A stretch of 64,000 bases of DNA from Planctomycetota bacterium (GTDB lineage Bacteria > Planctomycetota > UBA1135 > GCA-002686595), in assembly GCA_002683825.1 (NCBI GenBank), contig NYUD01000011.1:1-64000 (forward strand), written 5' to 3'. Shown piece after piece: positions 1-8,966 of the stretch. The notes beneath the pieces are model-generated. The model saw only the letters and a program-made list of their open reading frames with translations, made no database searches and was not told the DNA's origin. The position numbers and the translations under genes were made by a program. Numbering within the stretch: the first letter of the stretch is position 1; every line of letters begins with the position of its first letter.

Positions 1-987
1 GTGCGCGCTCGCCAGTGGTTGAAGTACGGGACGACCGGAGCCAGTTTCTATCACATGATCGAGGACCCCGGCTCCGGGCTCATCATCCCCGAACCGGGCC
101 ATTCGATCGGCTCGATCGTGATCGACTCGCGAGGCTTCCGCAGCCCCGAGCTCGAGCTGCCCAAGCCCGAAGGCCGCCTGCGCATCGGCTTTCTCGGCGG
201 ATCGACCAGCTTCTGCGCCGAGTCGACGACACAGGAGGGCATCTGGCCCTATCTCCTGGTCGAGGCGCTGAAAAAGCGCGACCCCGCGCACGGGTTCGAC
301 TTCGTCAACGGCGCGGCGGCGGGCTATTCGACCGAGCAGTCCTCGATCAACCTCGAAAAGCGCATGGCGCCCCTCGAACCCGACGTATTGATCATCTACC
401 ACGGGACGAACGACCTGACCCAGGACACGCGCCGACTCGCCGCGGCCGAGGGCCTCTTCGATCCCGAGGCCATGGAAACGGACGTCGTCGGGCGCTACTG
501 GCTGTGCTGGTACCTCTTGAAGAAGAACTTCCGCTTCCGGACGCGACAGAACCGCGCGGGAAAGACCCTGCGACTGGAGTACGACCCCGAGACCTCTTCG
601 CACGACTTCCATCAGCGCCTGACGAATTTGATTCGCGAGGCCAAGCGAGTCGCCCCGGTCGTCTGCCTCGTCACCTTCAGCCAGCGAGCCCGGGCCGAGC
701 AAGCGCCCGAAGAGAGGCGCGAGGCTTCCAGCTCCTCGCTCTATTACATGCCCTACCTGGGCGTCGACGCCATCCTCTCCGGCTTCGAGGAATACAACCG
801 CGTCATCCGTCAGGTCGCCGCCGAAACCGGTGTCCTTCTGGTCGAAGGCGAAAACGACATCCCGGGCGATGCCGCCCACTTCAGAGACTCGGTGCACCTG
901 ACCGACCAGGGACTCGCGCTCCAGGCCGAACGGGTCTTCGAGGTATTGTCGGAAGCGCCGGTGTACCGCGCCCTCGTGGACGGCTAG
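1..987 (+). CDS. SGNH/GDSL-type hydrolase, probably truncated at the window edge
   Basis: The product is an SGNH-fold esterase or acyl-hydrolase. Block I is GFLGGSTSF with the candidate nucleophile Ser at about residue 68. Block III is GTND inside YHGTNDL, and block V is DSVHLTDQG, which holds the Asp-x-x-His pair near the C terminus. The reading frame is open from base 1 with a GTG there, and no signal peptide or membrane anchor is visible. The true start therefore probably lies upstream and the N terminus is missing. The stop at 985-987 lies 7 bases from the stop of the convergent next gene. The substrate is unknown; planctomycetes carry many such SGNH proteins, and a relative is encoded at 52158-53336. 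The family call is secure; the start and role are not. Confidence 0.75.
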   Translation: MRARQWLKYGTTGASFYHMIEDPGSGLIIPEPGHSIGSIVIDSRGFRSPELELPKPEGRLRIGFLGGSTSFCAESTTQEGIWPYLLVEALKKRDPAHGFDFVNGAAAGYSTEQSSINLEKRMAPLEPDVLIIYHGTNDLTQDTRRLAAAEGLFDPEAMETDVVGRYWLCWYLLKKNFRFRTRQNRAGKTLRLEYDPETSSHDFHQRLTNLIREAKRVAPVVCLVTFSQRARAEQAPEERREASSSSLYYMPYLGVDAILSGFEEYNRVIRQVAAETGVLLVEGENDIPGDAAHFRDSVHLTDQGLALQAERVFEVLSEAPVYRALVDG

Positions 988-994
988 CCCCGGC

Positions 995-1756
995 CTAGCC
1001 TCGAAACAGAAAGTTCTCCTCCTCGGTCCAGACCGTGAAGCGGTAGACCCCCAGCAAGCGCAGGAGCTCGCGGGCGAGCTCGGGCGCAGCGGCTTCTTCG
1101 AGAGCCGCACCGCGGTTCTCCTCGGGCGCCGGATAGCGCTTTTCGATCGCGAGCTGGTGCTCGCCGGGGACGTAGTAGTCCAGGAACTCCTCGAGGCGCT
1201 CCGGGGTGAGAGATCCGCAATTCCACTCACCCTTCCAGTCCGCCAGGCGTAGCCGGAAGCCACCCAGGGCATCGAGTTCCTTGAACCAGGCTTGCAGCCC
1301 CTCGGCCTCGATACGCTTCTTGAGGTTCTGGCCGTCGTACCAGGCATCGGCGTGGATACGCAGACTGACCTCCAGGGCGTCGGACTCGATCGCGAGGCAG
1401 AGGTAGGCGTTTCTGTAGGCCGAGTCGAGGTCCTTGCCCAGATCGCTCCCGAGCAGGCGCTTCAGCTTGGTGCGTTCCTTCTTCGGGCGCGTGAGGTAGG
1501 CCCAGAGACGATTCACCCGATTCCCGTTGAACGTATGGGGATGATGCAGGCTCGTTCGACAATCCAGCTGAGTGCCGAGGGTGGCCGCTTCCCTGGCGAC
1601 CCCCTTACCCAGGGTCAAGAGACGCCGCCGCGCCGCCAGGCGGTGGGCGTTGTACTCGGCGTTTCCCGCATAGGCGGCGGAAAGTGCCCGGAAGTCCGAT
1701 TCCTCGAAGAGGACGGTCCCGGCGAGGGGGCGGGGTTCGGGGTCGGTCGCAGGCAT
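995..1756 (-). CDS. Hypothetical protein, 253 aa
   Basis: I do not recognise this protein. It is a soluble, charged 253-residue protein without signal peptide or membrane segments. Its middle has a His-rich stretch (LHHPHTFNGNRVNRLW, about residues 90-105) followed by a basic segment and alternating Glu/Leu-rich helices. The C terminus contains several aromatic and acidic positions (VWTEEENFLF). Charge distribution and frame length fit a real gene, and the opposite frames look like compositional shadows. It converges on the SGNH gene with only 7 bases between stops. Start ATG at 1756 is the first in frame. A nuclease-like or DUF-type fold is possible but nothing diagnostic is visible. Confidence 0.6.
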   Translation of the reverse strand: MPATDPEPRPLAGTVLFEESDFRALSAAYAGNAEYNAHRLAARRRLLTLGKGVAREAATLGTQLDCRTSLHHPHTFNGNRVNRLWAYLTRPKKERTKLKRLLGSDLGKDLDSAYRNAYLCLAIESDALEVSLRIHADAWYDGQNLKKRIEAEGLQAWFKELDALGGFRLRLADWKGEWNCGSLTPERLEEFLDYYVPGEHQLAIEKRYPAPEENRGAALEEAAAPELARELLRLLGVYRFTVWTEEENFLFRG

Positions 1757-1976
1757 GGGACGGCGATCTTACGGTCCCCGTGCCCCCTGCACAGGGCGGG
1801 AAGGCCTATCCCGGGCGGCCGTCCGAGGGACCCGGGGAAGCCTGTGAAGGGGTTTCGGGTCTTCTCTCACCGCCTGGCACATCTCTTGCCGACCCTCCGA
1901 GCCCGTGACGAGCTACGATAGACGGGGACTGTATGCAACGCCCACCGTTCGAGATAAGAAGAACGTCCGAAGCACG

Positions 1977-4091
1977 ATGAAGTTCGCCCATTTCGAGTTC
2001 GATCCGAAGACCGCAAAGCTGGGGGAAGGCCCCTCCAGCGAGGTCTACCGGGCGATCGACACGCGGCTGGGGCGGACGGTCGCGCTGAAGATCCTGCGGC
2101 CACACGTCGAGTTCGACCCCAACGCGAAGTCCCGTTTCGAGCGCGAGGCGAAGCACACCTCGAACCTGACCCACCAGAACATCGCCACCGTCTTCGAATA
2201 CGGACAGGACCGGGGGACCTCCTACATCGCGATGGAGTTCCTCGAGGGACGAACGCTCGACAAGCTCCTGAAGGATCACCGCCTCGACTACGAAGAGGGG
2301 TTGCACATCGCCCTACAGGTCGCCTCCGCGCTCAAGCTCGTTCACGAGCGCGGCCTCATCCACCGCGACCTCAAGCCCGCGAACATCATGGTGATGGACG
2401 GGGGCCACGTGAAGCTGCTCGACTTCGGAATCTGTCGAAGCACCGGAGAGTCCAGCATCACCCAGGAGGGCATGCTGGTCGGCACGGTCCTCTACATGTC
2501 TCCGGAACAGGTGCTCGGGGAAGAGCTGGACCTGCGCTCCGATGTTTTCTCGCTGGGCTCGGTCTTCTTCCACGCCTTCACGGGCGAATTGCCGTTCCCC
2601 GGGAAGTCCTTCCCGGACGTGTGCATGTCCATTCTGGAGGCCGTTCCGGCACCGCCCTCGCACCTGCGCCCGGACTTTCCTGCTCCACTGGGTGAATTCC
2701 TTCATCGCTGCCATCAACGGGAGCCGGAAGAGCGCTATGGGGACGGAGCAGAGATCCACGGGGCACTGCTGGCGATCTCCGACAACCTGCGCCTGTCCTC
2801 CAGCGCCGAGCGTCCGAGCAACCTGCGCGGCAAGCTCATCATCCCGCCCTTCGAGCTGGAAAAGGACGCGCCGGGAGAAAAACCCGCCAGGGCCAGTGAA
2901 TTCTCGGCCGGGCTGCGGGCCGACCTGCGCAAGGCCCTCGGGCGATTGACCCGGCTGGACATCGCCATTCCCAACGAACTGCCAGAAGATCTGCGCGACG
3001 TCTACGTCATGCGCGGAAAGCTCATTTACGACGGCGAAGCGGCCGAGCTGGACTACGGCCTGGAACGGGCTCGCACGAACGGGCCCAGCGAGACCACGCG
3101 AATCTATCGCGGTCGGGTCCAGCACTCGGATGAGAACGAGTGGGGCCTGCAGGCGAAGCTGGTCGGTTCCCTGGCGCGCTCGATCAAACGCAAGCTCGCG
3201 GAATACACCCTGGTCCCCCACCCGGAAGAGGGGCGCGATCCGGACCAGGCCGTGAAACTGGCCCACAGAGCCCACAGGCTCTTGCACCGCGCCACCGCCA
3301 AGCACCTGGTGGCCGCGGTGTCGATCTATCGAGGCGCCCTCAAGCTGGATCCCAGCTGCGTCCTCGCCCACGCCGGCATGGCCGAGGCGCTGGTGCGCAA
3401 GTTCCTGTACTGGGACGGCGACACCTCGTTCCTGCAGGAGGCGCGCGAATCGGCCCACAGGGCCCTGGCAATCGACCCCTTCGCCGCGATGGCCCACACG
3501 GCCCTGGGCTTTGCCCACATGATGAACGGCGACATCGAAGAGGCCCAGCGGGAGTACCGCCTGGCGATCCAGATCGATCATGACGAGTGGCTGGCCCACC
3601 GTCTGCTCGGCGCCCTGCTCGCGCGGATCGGAGCGCTGGAAAACGCGGTGCCCCTCCTGGAACGCGCGATCGCGCTGCGACCCGCCCACATCGGCTCTTA
3701 CGACCATCTCTACGGCGCCCTCTGCCGCCTGGAACGCTACGAAGCAGCGATCGAGATCGCCGATCGAGGCGTGCTGGCCGCCGACGAACACCTTCAGAAG
3801 GTGCGGGAGGACCAGGAGGCGCGCATGCACAAGGAGCTCCTCTTGGCGCGCATGGGCCTGAGCGACAAGGCCCGCGAAACCGTCGAGGAAGCGCGCAAGC
3901 TCTTCCCCAAGGACGCCTATACGGCCTACAAGGGAGGCTGCGTCCTGACACTGGTCGGCGACCTGGACGACGCACTGGGGCTTCTGCGCGAGGCGCAGGA
4001 GCGCGGATTCCACCTGCAGCCCGAGATCCAGCGCAACTCCGACCTGGAGATCCTACGGGGACGCAAGGAATTCCAGGCGCTGCTCACCTAG
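1977..4091 (+). CDS. Serine/threonine protein kinase with TolB-like region and TPR repeats
   Basis: A cytoplasmic 704-residue Hanks-type kinase. The glycine loop is LGEGPSSEV (residues 15-23) and the ATP-anchoring Lys is K38 in VALK. The catalytic loop HRDLKPAN starts at 129 (Asp131), DFG is at 149-151, and the YMSPEQ activation-segment end follows. After the kinase fold (to about 285) comes a segment of about 110 residues resembling the TolB-N-like domain found in adenylate cyclases and planctomycete or acidobacterial kinases. At least five TPR-like helical pairs then run to the C terminus. No transmembrane helix is evident, so it is probably a soluble signalling scaffold. I chose ATG 1977 because kinase homology begins directly after it; an upstream in-frame start at 1905 would add 24 unconvincing residues. 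The third Gly of the loop is Ser. The phosphorylation targets are unknown. Confidence 0.85.
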   Translation: MKFAHFEFDPKTAKLGEGPSSEVYRAIDTRLGRTVALKILRPHVEFDPNAKSRFEREAKHTSNLTHQNIATVFEYGQDRGTSYIAMEFLEGRTLDKLLKDHRLDYEEGLHIALQVASALKLVHERGLIHRDLKPANIMVMDGGHVKLLDFGICRSTGESSITQEGMLVGTVLYMSPEQVLGEELDLRSDVFSLGSVFFHAFTGELPFPGKSFPDVCMSILEAVPAPPSHLRPDFPAPLGEFLHRCHQREPEERYGDGAEIHGALLAISDNLRLSSSAERPSNLRGKLIIPPFELEKDAPGEKPARASEFSAGLRADLRKALGRLTRLDIAIPNELPEDLRDVYVMRGKLIYDGEAAELDYGLERARTNGPSETTRIYRGRVQHSDENEWGLQAKLVGSLARSIKRKLAEYTLVPHPEEGRDPDQAVKLAHRAHRLLHRATAKHLVAAVSIYRGALKLDPSCVLAHAGMAEALVRKFLYWDGDTSFLQEARESAHRALAIDPFAAMAHTALGFAHMMNGDIEEAQREYRLAIQIDHDEWLAHRLLGALLARIGALENAVPLLERAIALRPAHIGSYDHLYGALCRLERYEAAIEIADRGVLAADEHLQKVREDQEARMHKELLLARMGLSDKARETVEEARKLFPKDAYTAYKGGCVLTLVGDLDDALGLLREAQERGFHLQPEIQRNSDLEILRGRKEFQALLT

Positions 4092-4136
4092 CCCGGGCTA
4101 GGCAAGGGCGGAATCGACGCTAGGATCCCGCCCATC

Positions 4137-5963
4137 ATGAGCGAGATTCGCAACATCGCGATCGTGGCCCACGTCGATCATGGCAAGACCACTCTGGTCG
4201 ATTCCATGTTCTCCCTCGCGGGAACGTTCCGGGACAACCAGACGGTTCCCGAACGGGTCATGGACTCGGACGCCCAGGAACGGGAGCGCGGAATCACCAT
4301 CCTGGCCAAGAACACCGCGATCCAGTACTCCGGCACGCGGATCAACATCGTCGATACCCCCGGCCACGCGGACTTCGGCGGACAGGTCGAACGCACCCTG
4401 GCGATGGCGGACGGCGTGCTGCTCCTGGTCGATGCCTTCGAGGGCCCGATGCCGCAGACGCGCTTCGTGCTCGGCAAGGCCTTCGAGCGCGGTCTCAAGG
4501 TCTGCGTGATGATCAACAAGATCGACCGGCCCGACCAGCGCGCCGGCGAGGTCTTGAACGAGGTTTTCGATCTCTTCTGCGAACTCGGAGCGGACGATCA
4601 CCAGCTGGAATTCCCGGTCGCCTACGGTTCGGGACGCGACGGCTGGGCGGCGCTGGATGCCGGGTCCTTGCCGAAGGGAGGCCGGGGGGACCTGAAACCG
4701 CTCTTCGATCTGTTGCTCGAGCACATCCCGGCGCCCAAGCGCGAGCTGGAGGGACCGCTGCGCTTTCAGGCCTCGACCCTGGATCACGACGACTTCGTGG
4801 GACGCATCGGCATCGGTCGCGTCGCCCGCGGCCGTCTCGAGCGGGGCGCCCGGGTCCTCCTGTGCCACCCCGACCGCAAGAAGGCCGTCCCGGTCGTGAT
4901 CAAGTCGCTCTTCCGTTACGTCGGACTGGAGCGTACACCGGTCGAGACCGTCGAAGCCGGGGACATCGCCATCGTCGCCGGCATCGACGAGCTCTCGATC
5001 GGCGACACCCTGTGCGACCTGGAGTACCCCGAGCCCCTGCCGGGAATCGAGGTGGACGACCCGACGCTCTCGATGGTGTTTCAGGTCAACAACTCCCCCT
5101 TCGCCGGGAAGGAGGGAACCTATGTGACCTCGCGGCACCTGCGCGCCAGGCTGGAGCGCGCCCAGCTGCGGGACGTCGCGATCGAGCTGGCCGACACCGG
5201 CTCCGCCGACGCGATCGAGGTCAAGGGCCGGGGCGTGATGCATCTGGGCGTTTTGATCGAGCAGATGCGCCGCGAGGGCTTCGAGTTCGCCGTCGGCAAG
5301 CCCCACGTGATCATGCACTGGGTGGACGGCGTGCGCTGCGAACCCTACGAGCGGGCATCGGTGGAGGTGCCGCCGGAAGCGGCCGGCAGGATCATCGAAT
5401 ACCTGGGGCGACGCCGCGGCGAGATGCTCTCGATGGAGCCCCTGGGCCCGAACCTGACCAAGCTCGAGTTCTCGATTCCGGCGCGCGGATTGATCGGAGC
5501 ACGGACGGCCCTGTTGACCCTGAGCCAGGGCGAGGCGGTGCTCACGCACGTCTTCGAGGAGTGGAAGAAGGACGGCGGCAAGATCCCCCGCAGGGCCTCC
5601 GGAGTCCTGGTCTCGGATCGCAGCGGCCCGACGATCGCCTACGCCCTGTCGGGCCTGTCCGATCGCGGCACCTTCTTCGTCGAGGTCGGCACCGAGGTCT
5701 ACGGGGGCATGATCGTCGGCGCGAACAACAAGGACTCGGACCTGCCCGTCAACGTGTGCCGTCAAAAGAAGCTGACGAACATGCGCGCCGCGGGAAAGGA
5801 CGACAGCTCCGTCGTGAGTCCGCCGCGGCTGTTCTCGCTGGAGGAGTCACTCGAGTACATCGAGGACGATGAACTCCTGGAAGTGACGCCGGCGAGCCTG
5901 CGCCTGCGCAAGCGGGTCCTCGACGATAACATCCGGCGCAAGCTCGCCCGCTCTCCGGGATAG
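4137..5963 (+). CDS. typA: TypA/BipA ribosome-associated translational GTPase
   Basis: This is a full-length TypA/BipA (608 aa; the family is about 600-615), a translation-factor GTPase that binds 70S ribosomes and helps ribosome assembly and stress adaptation. G1 is AHVDHGKTT (residues 11-19), the switch region carries RGITILAKN, G3 is DTPGHADFGG and G4 is NKID. The EF-G-like domains II, III and V follow, and the BipA-specific C-terminal region carries the GANNKDSDLPVNVC and TNMRA motifs. ATG 4137 places MSEIRNIAIVAHVDHG at the N terminus exactly as in characterised homologues. It lies 45 bases after the kinase gene and ends before a strong hairpin terminator. Assignment is near certain. Confidence 0.97.
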   Translation: MSEIRNIAIVAHVDHGKTTLVDSMFSLAGTFRDNQTVPERVMDSDAQERERGITILAKNTAIQYSGTRINIVDTPGHADFGGQVERTLAMADGVLLLVDAFEGPMPQTRFVLGKAFERGLKVCVMINKIDRPDQRAGEVLNEVFDLFCELGADDHQLEFPVAYGSGRDGWAALDAGSLPKGGRGDLKPLFDLLLEHIPAPKRELEGPLRFQASTLDHDDFVGRIGIGRVARGRLERGARVLLCHPDRKKAVPVVIKSLFRYVGLERTPVETVEAGDIAIVAGIDELSIGDTLCDLEYPEPLPGIEVDDPTLSMVFQVNNSPFAGKEGTYVTSRHLRARLERAQLRDVAIELADTGSADAIEVKGRGVMHLGVLIEQMRREGFEFAVGKPHVIMHWVDGVRCEPYERASVEVPPEAAGRIIEYLGRRRGEMLSMEPLGPNLTKLEFSIPARGLIGARTALLTLSQGEAVLTHVFEEWKKDGGKIPRRASGVLVSDRSGPTIAYALSGLSDRGTFFVEVGTEVYGGMIVGANNKDSDLPVNVCRQKKLTNMRAAGKDDSSVVSPPRLFSLEESLEYIEDDELLEVTPASLRLRKRVLDDNIRRKLARSPG

Positions 5964-5970
5964 CAACGAA

Positions 5971-6010
5971 AACACGCCGCGTCCCGGCCGGGACGCGGCG
6001 TGTTTTTTTC
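5971..6010. terminator. Rho-independent terminator between typA and the convergent LVIVD gene
   Basis: Positions 5971-5987 and 5988-6004 form a perfect 17-base inverted repeat (aacacgccgcgtcccgg and its complement). A run of seven T ends at 6009. On the other strand the stem starts after an A-run that reads as T, so it can stop transcripts from both directions. It sits 7 bases after the typA stop and 15 bases before the stop codon of the minus-strand gene. Confidence 0.93.
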
Positions 6011-6024
6011 CCGGGGGTCTCTCT

Positions 6025-8373
6025 CTAGAAGCCGACCGTGGCCTGGACGCCGTTGCACAGGGCGATGACACCGCTGGTGACGGTTCCACCCTGGAAATAG
6101 CCCACGCGGCCGAGGTACGAGACGTCGTTCGGAATGGGCAACAGGTGCGAGGTCACGAAGGGTGTGGCGGTCTGGATGTCCGTCACGATGTTGGTGCTGG
6201 TCGGATCGACGAGCAGCTCACCCGCGGCCAGGACGAGGGAGAAGTCCGTGGTGTAGCCCAGGACGAAGGTGAGGTTGGGGAAGCCGCCGACCTGGGTTTC
6301 CCAGGTGGTGCCGAGGACCGGGAGGTTCACGGCGCCGTAGCAGAAGGGGTTGACGCCCGTGCCGTTGTAGTCGTTGGCCTGCGCCACCGGCCCCGGATTG
6401 CAGTCGAAGGTGCTGGCGCTGAAGGTGTCGACGCCGGCCTCGGTGATCGAGTCGTTGGGGTCGTCGGAAACGGTGAAGCGCACCTTGATCGAGGCGTTCG
6501 GATTGACGTGGTCGGAAACACGGAAGGTGTTCTCGATCCAGCCGCCGGCCTTCAGCTCGATGGTCTCGACGGTCGTATAGCTGGCTCCGTCGTTGTTGGA
6601 GACGGCCACGACCAACTCGTCGCGCTCCGCGCTGTCGGCGTCGTTGCAGAAGAACCAGCGCTTGTAGCTGATCAGCCCGTCGCCGCCGGAGAAGTCGAGG
6701 GTCGGGGAGCTCAGCCGCGTCGTGCCCCCGTCGAGGTCGAGGTTGCCGGCCACTCCGCCGCCGTTGAGACCGGTCATGTAGCAGTTGGCACCGGGGGTGT
6801 CCGGATCACCGCTCTCGGGCTGGGCCCCGTCTTCGACCGGGTTGCCGCGGGCGAAGGGAGCCGTGGGGTTGTTCGTGTTCGAGACGGTCCAGCCGAGGTT
6901 CGACTGGAAGTTGTCGCTGAAGACCGATGTCAGGCCGTCGGCGGCGTAGGCGGAGTGGAAGCTCGAGGGAGCGTCCGCAGGAGAGTGGTAGCCCTCGAGG
7001 TTCGTCGCCAGGGCCGAGACGTAGTAGTCGAGGCGGCTGTCGCAGGCGACCGCCGGGAGGTCGCCGGTGTAGGTGTTGCCGCCGGTGTTGGTCATCGCGG
7101 TCTGGACGAACGGCGCGCCGTCGATCGAGGTGAGCAGGAACACGCTCGAGGTGACGCGGTTGCCCAGCTCGTTGATCTGGACGGAGATCGAGGTCGGTAC
7201 GCTCGGCGAAACGATGAGGGGCCGGGCGGAGGGCCAGACGATCTCGAGGGCGCTCATGTCGATCACGTAAATGCCCTCACCGATGTCGGATGCGAGCACG
7301 CGGTCCTCGCCGAGCCCGGGGTAGACGCCCCAGCAGCCGGCGAAACCCGTTCCGGGCTGGGTCGAGGTGTCGAAGGAGGCGACCATCTCCCAGGTGTGGG
7401 TCGTGCGATCGATCTGGAGCACGGCCACCCCGGCCGAGTAGTTGGACACGTAGACGCGGTTGCCCTTGAGGACCGGGTTGTGCGCGCTGAACGTCTGGCC
7501 AGTGCCGCTGGTCGGACTGACCCAGGAGTCCCGGGGGCGCAGATTGACGTTGCCGCCGTTGTCGACGAGCTCGTAGAGCCGCATCGCGCCGGCGCTGCGC
7601 TCCTCGGTGGTGACCACATAGACGCCGTCGTCGCTCGGCCACACGGCGTGGGAACTGATCCCGCGCACCTCGCCGAGGAACGTGGGCGCCGAGTTGCCCA
7701 GGTTGCTGACGTCGTAGACGATCATGTCGTCCCAGCCCGAGATGAAGAGGTAGTCGTCGGTGATCGTGACGTCGTGGACGAAGTTGGACAGCCCCGTCAG
7801 CTCGTACAAGAAGTCTTCGATCTGCCCCCCAGATGGGGGGCTGTTCGGATCGTAGTTGCGAAGATCGATGATGCCGATGCTGGGGTTGCTCGAATCACAG
7901 ACGACCAACCAACCGTCGTCGCGGTAGGTGGTGTTGTGAACGAAAGTCGTAGGTCCTGCGAGGTTTTCGGCGTTGATGCGCGTCAAACGCTGGGGGTTCG
8001 AGGGGTTGGAGATGTCGACGATCTCGACGCCGTCGCTCCCGCCCGATTCGAGCGAGACGAACATGAGCGGGACGCCCGGCGCCAGGGGAACGGTGCCCGC
8101 CTTGATGTCCTGGTCGCTGGCCGTGCTGTTGGGATTGGAGGAGGTGTAGGTGGAGGAGATGGAGATGTTGTTCGGGTTCGAAACGTTGACGATGTCGATC
8201 TGGTTCTGCCCGAAGCGTGCGAGCAGGGCCAGGTTTCCGTGGCCCCAGATGTCTCCGTAGGAGGAGCTGCCGATGTCGATGTTGTCGCGCTGTGTCGCGT
8301 GAAACGACGGATCCTGGGCCAACGCTGTCGAACTGAGAAGACTCGCGGCGAGTGTGATGAGGGCGTAGTTCAT
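6025..8373 (-). CDS. Secreted LVIVD-repeat (choice-of-anchor B type) protein
   Basis: A 782-residue exported protein. It starts with a clean signal peptide (MNYALITLAASLLSSTALA, cleavage before QD). About 400 residues of LVIVD-type propeller repeats follow, seen as IDIVNVSNPNN, VEIVDISNPSNP, IGIIDLRNYDPN and MIVYDVSNLGN, matching the choice-of-anchor B family. Residues about 480-680 form a jelly-roll-like domain beginning FSDNFQSNLGW that also occurs in the carboxypeptidase at 62240. The last 90 residues resemble the C terminus of the FG-GAP protein at 16833 (LLPIPNDVSYLGRVGYFQG against LPVNPALAGMTRYLQG). I chose ATG 8373 because it gives the signal peptide; the open frame continues upstream without coding character. 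The function is unknown, probably an extracellular or surface protein. Confidence 0.85.
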   Translation of the reverse strand: MNYALITLAASLLSSTALAQDPSFHATQRDNIDIGSSSYGDIWGHGNLALLARFGQNQIDIVNVSNPNNISISSTYTSSNPNSTASDQDIKAGTVPLAPGVPLMFVSLESGGSDGVEIVDISNPSNPQRLTRINAENLAGPTTFVHNTTYRDDGWLVVCDSSNPSIGIIDLRNYDPNSPPSGGQIEDFLYELTGLSNFVHDVTITDDYLFISGWDDMIVYDVSNLGNSAPTFLGEVRGISSHAVWPSDDGVYVVTTEERSAGAMRLYELVDNGGNVNLRPRDSWVSPTSGTGQTFSAHNPVLKGNRVYVSNYSAGVAVLQIDRTTHTWEMVASFDTSTQPGTGFAGCWGVYPGLGEDRVLASDIGEGIYVIDMSALEIVWPSARPLIVSPSVPTSISVQINELGNRVTSSVFLLTSIDGAPFVQTAMTNTGGNTYTGDLPAVACDSRLDYYVSALATNLEGYHSPADAPSSFHSAYAADGLTSVFSDNFQSNLGWTVSNTNNPTAPFARGNPVEDGAQPESGDPDTPGANCYMTGLNGGGVAGNLDLDGGTTRLSSPTLDFSGGDGLISYKRWFFCNDADSAERDELVVAVSNNDGASYTTVETIELKAGGWIENTFRVSDHVNPNASIKVRFTVSDDPNDSITEAGVDTFSASTFDCNPGPVAQANDYNGTGVNPFCYGAVNLPVLGTTWETQVGGFPNLTFVLGYTTDFSLVLAAGELLVDPTSTNIVTDIQTATPFVTSHLLPIPNDVSYLGRVGYFQGGTVTSGVIALCNGVQATVGF

Positions 8374-8966
8374 GTTCACAAGGGAGGGTTCGCTCGATGG
8401 ACGGGGGGGAGGGCTCCGTTGTGCGCCGGAGTGATCAGAGAGCCGATCCTTTAGGACGGCGTGGGCGGGGCCGGGGTTCCGGCCCCATGGAAAAGATACC
8501 CCGTTTCCCCCTCCGAACGGCCTCCCCGGGTGGCCGAGCACACCTCGCGTGAGGGGAATTCGTACCGCAATCACGCCCAAAGACGGTCCCCGGGAGCTGC
8601 GATACATAACCTGAACAAAGGCGATCCCGGCGTCACGGGGATCCCGGCCCATCCCACGGACGGCTCCGGCCGGCGTCGGCCCGGAGTCTCCCGCCGTGTC
8701 TCCTCTCCCGCCACGGAATCCCCCTCCCACCCCGCCGCAGACTCTGCACCCGGCGATTCGCCGGCGAATCGGGGTGCAGAGTCTTTTCCTGGGGGGGCCG
8801 GTGAGGGAAGTCCTAGGATGGCCCATCGGCATGCAAACGGCGGTTTCAAGGCCGTAATGAGTTCCACGAAAGCCGCGTTTGTTGCAAACACCTGCGAAGG
8901 CTTCTCCCGCCGGGCCGTAGACCTCCGCAAGGATTCATCGCTCCCTCTACCCCCAACCAACCCCCC
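8374..8966. other. 593-bp divergent intergenic region
   Basis: This region separates the minus-strand LVIVD gene from the plus-strand protease gene and must hold both promoters. I see no convincing coding sequence; the frames in it lack domain signal and are compositional. Its notable content is a large terminator-like hairpin at 8741-8790 that is not downstream of any recognised gene. Confidence 0.6.
8741..8790 (+). terminator. Orphan intrinsic-terminator hairpin upstream of the HtrA gene
   Basis: Arms agactctgcaccc (8741-8753) and gggtgcagagtct (8774-8786) form a perfect 13-bp stem. Above a two-base bulge, cgattcgcc (8756-8764) pairs with ggcgaatcg (8765-8773) for 9 more pairs, and TTTT follows at 8786-8789. 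It is plus-oriented but lies 180 bases before the next start codon with no plus-strand gene before it. It may end a small RNA, or attenuate the protease transcript. Confidence 0.7.

Noticed and set aside
2313-5765. Two long minus-strand open frames (about 560 aa each) opposite the kinase and typA
   Set aside because: Coding evidence on the plus strand is overwhelming; the antisense frames have no family features.
6145-8454. 769-aa plus-strand open frame antisense to the LVIVD gene
   Set aside because: Val/Gly/Asp/Arg-rich shadow without domains or signal; the minus strand has a signal peptide and clear repeats.
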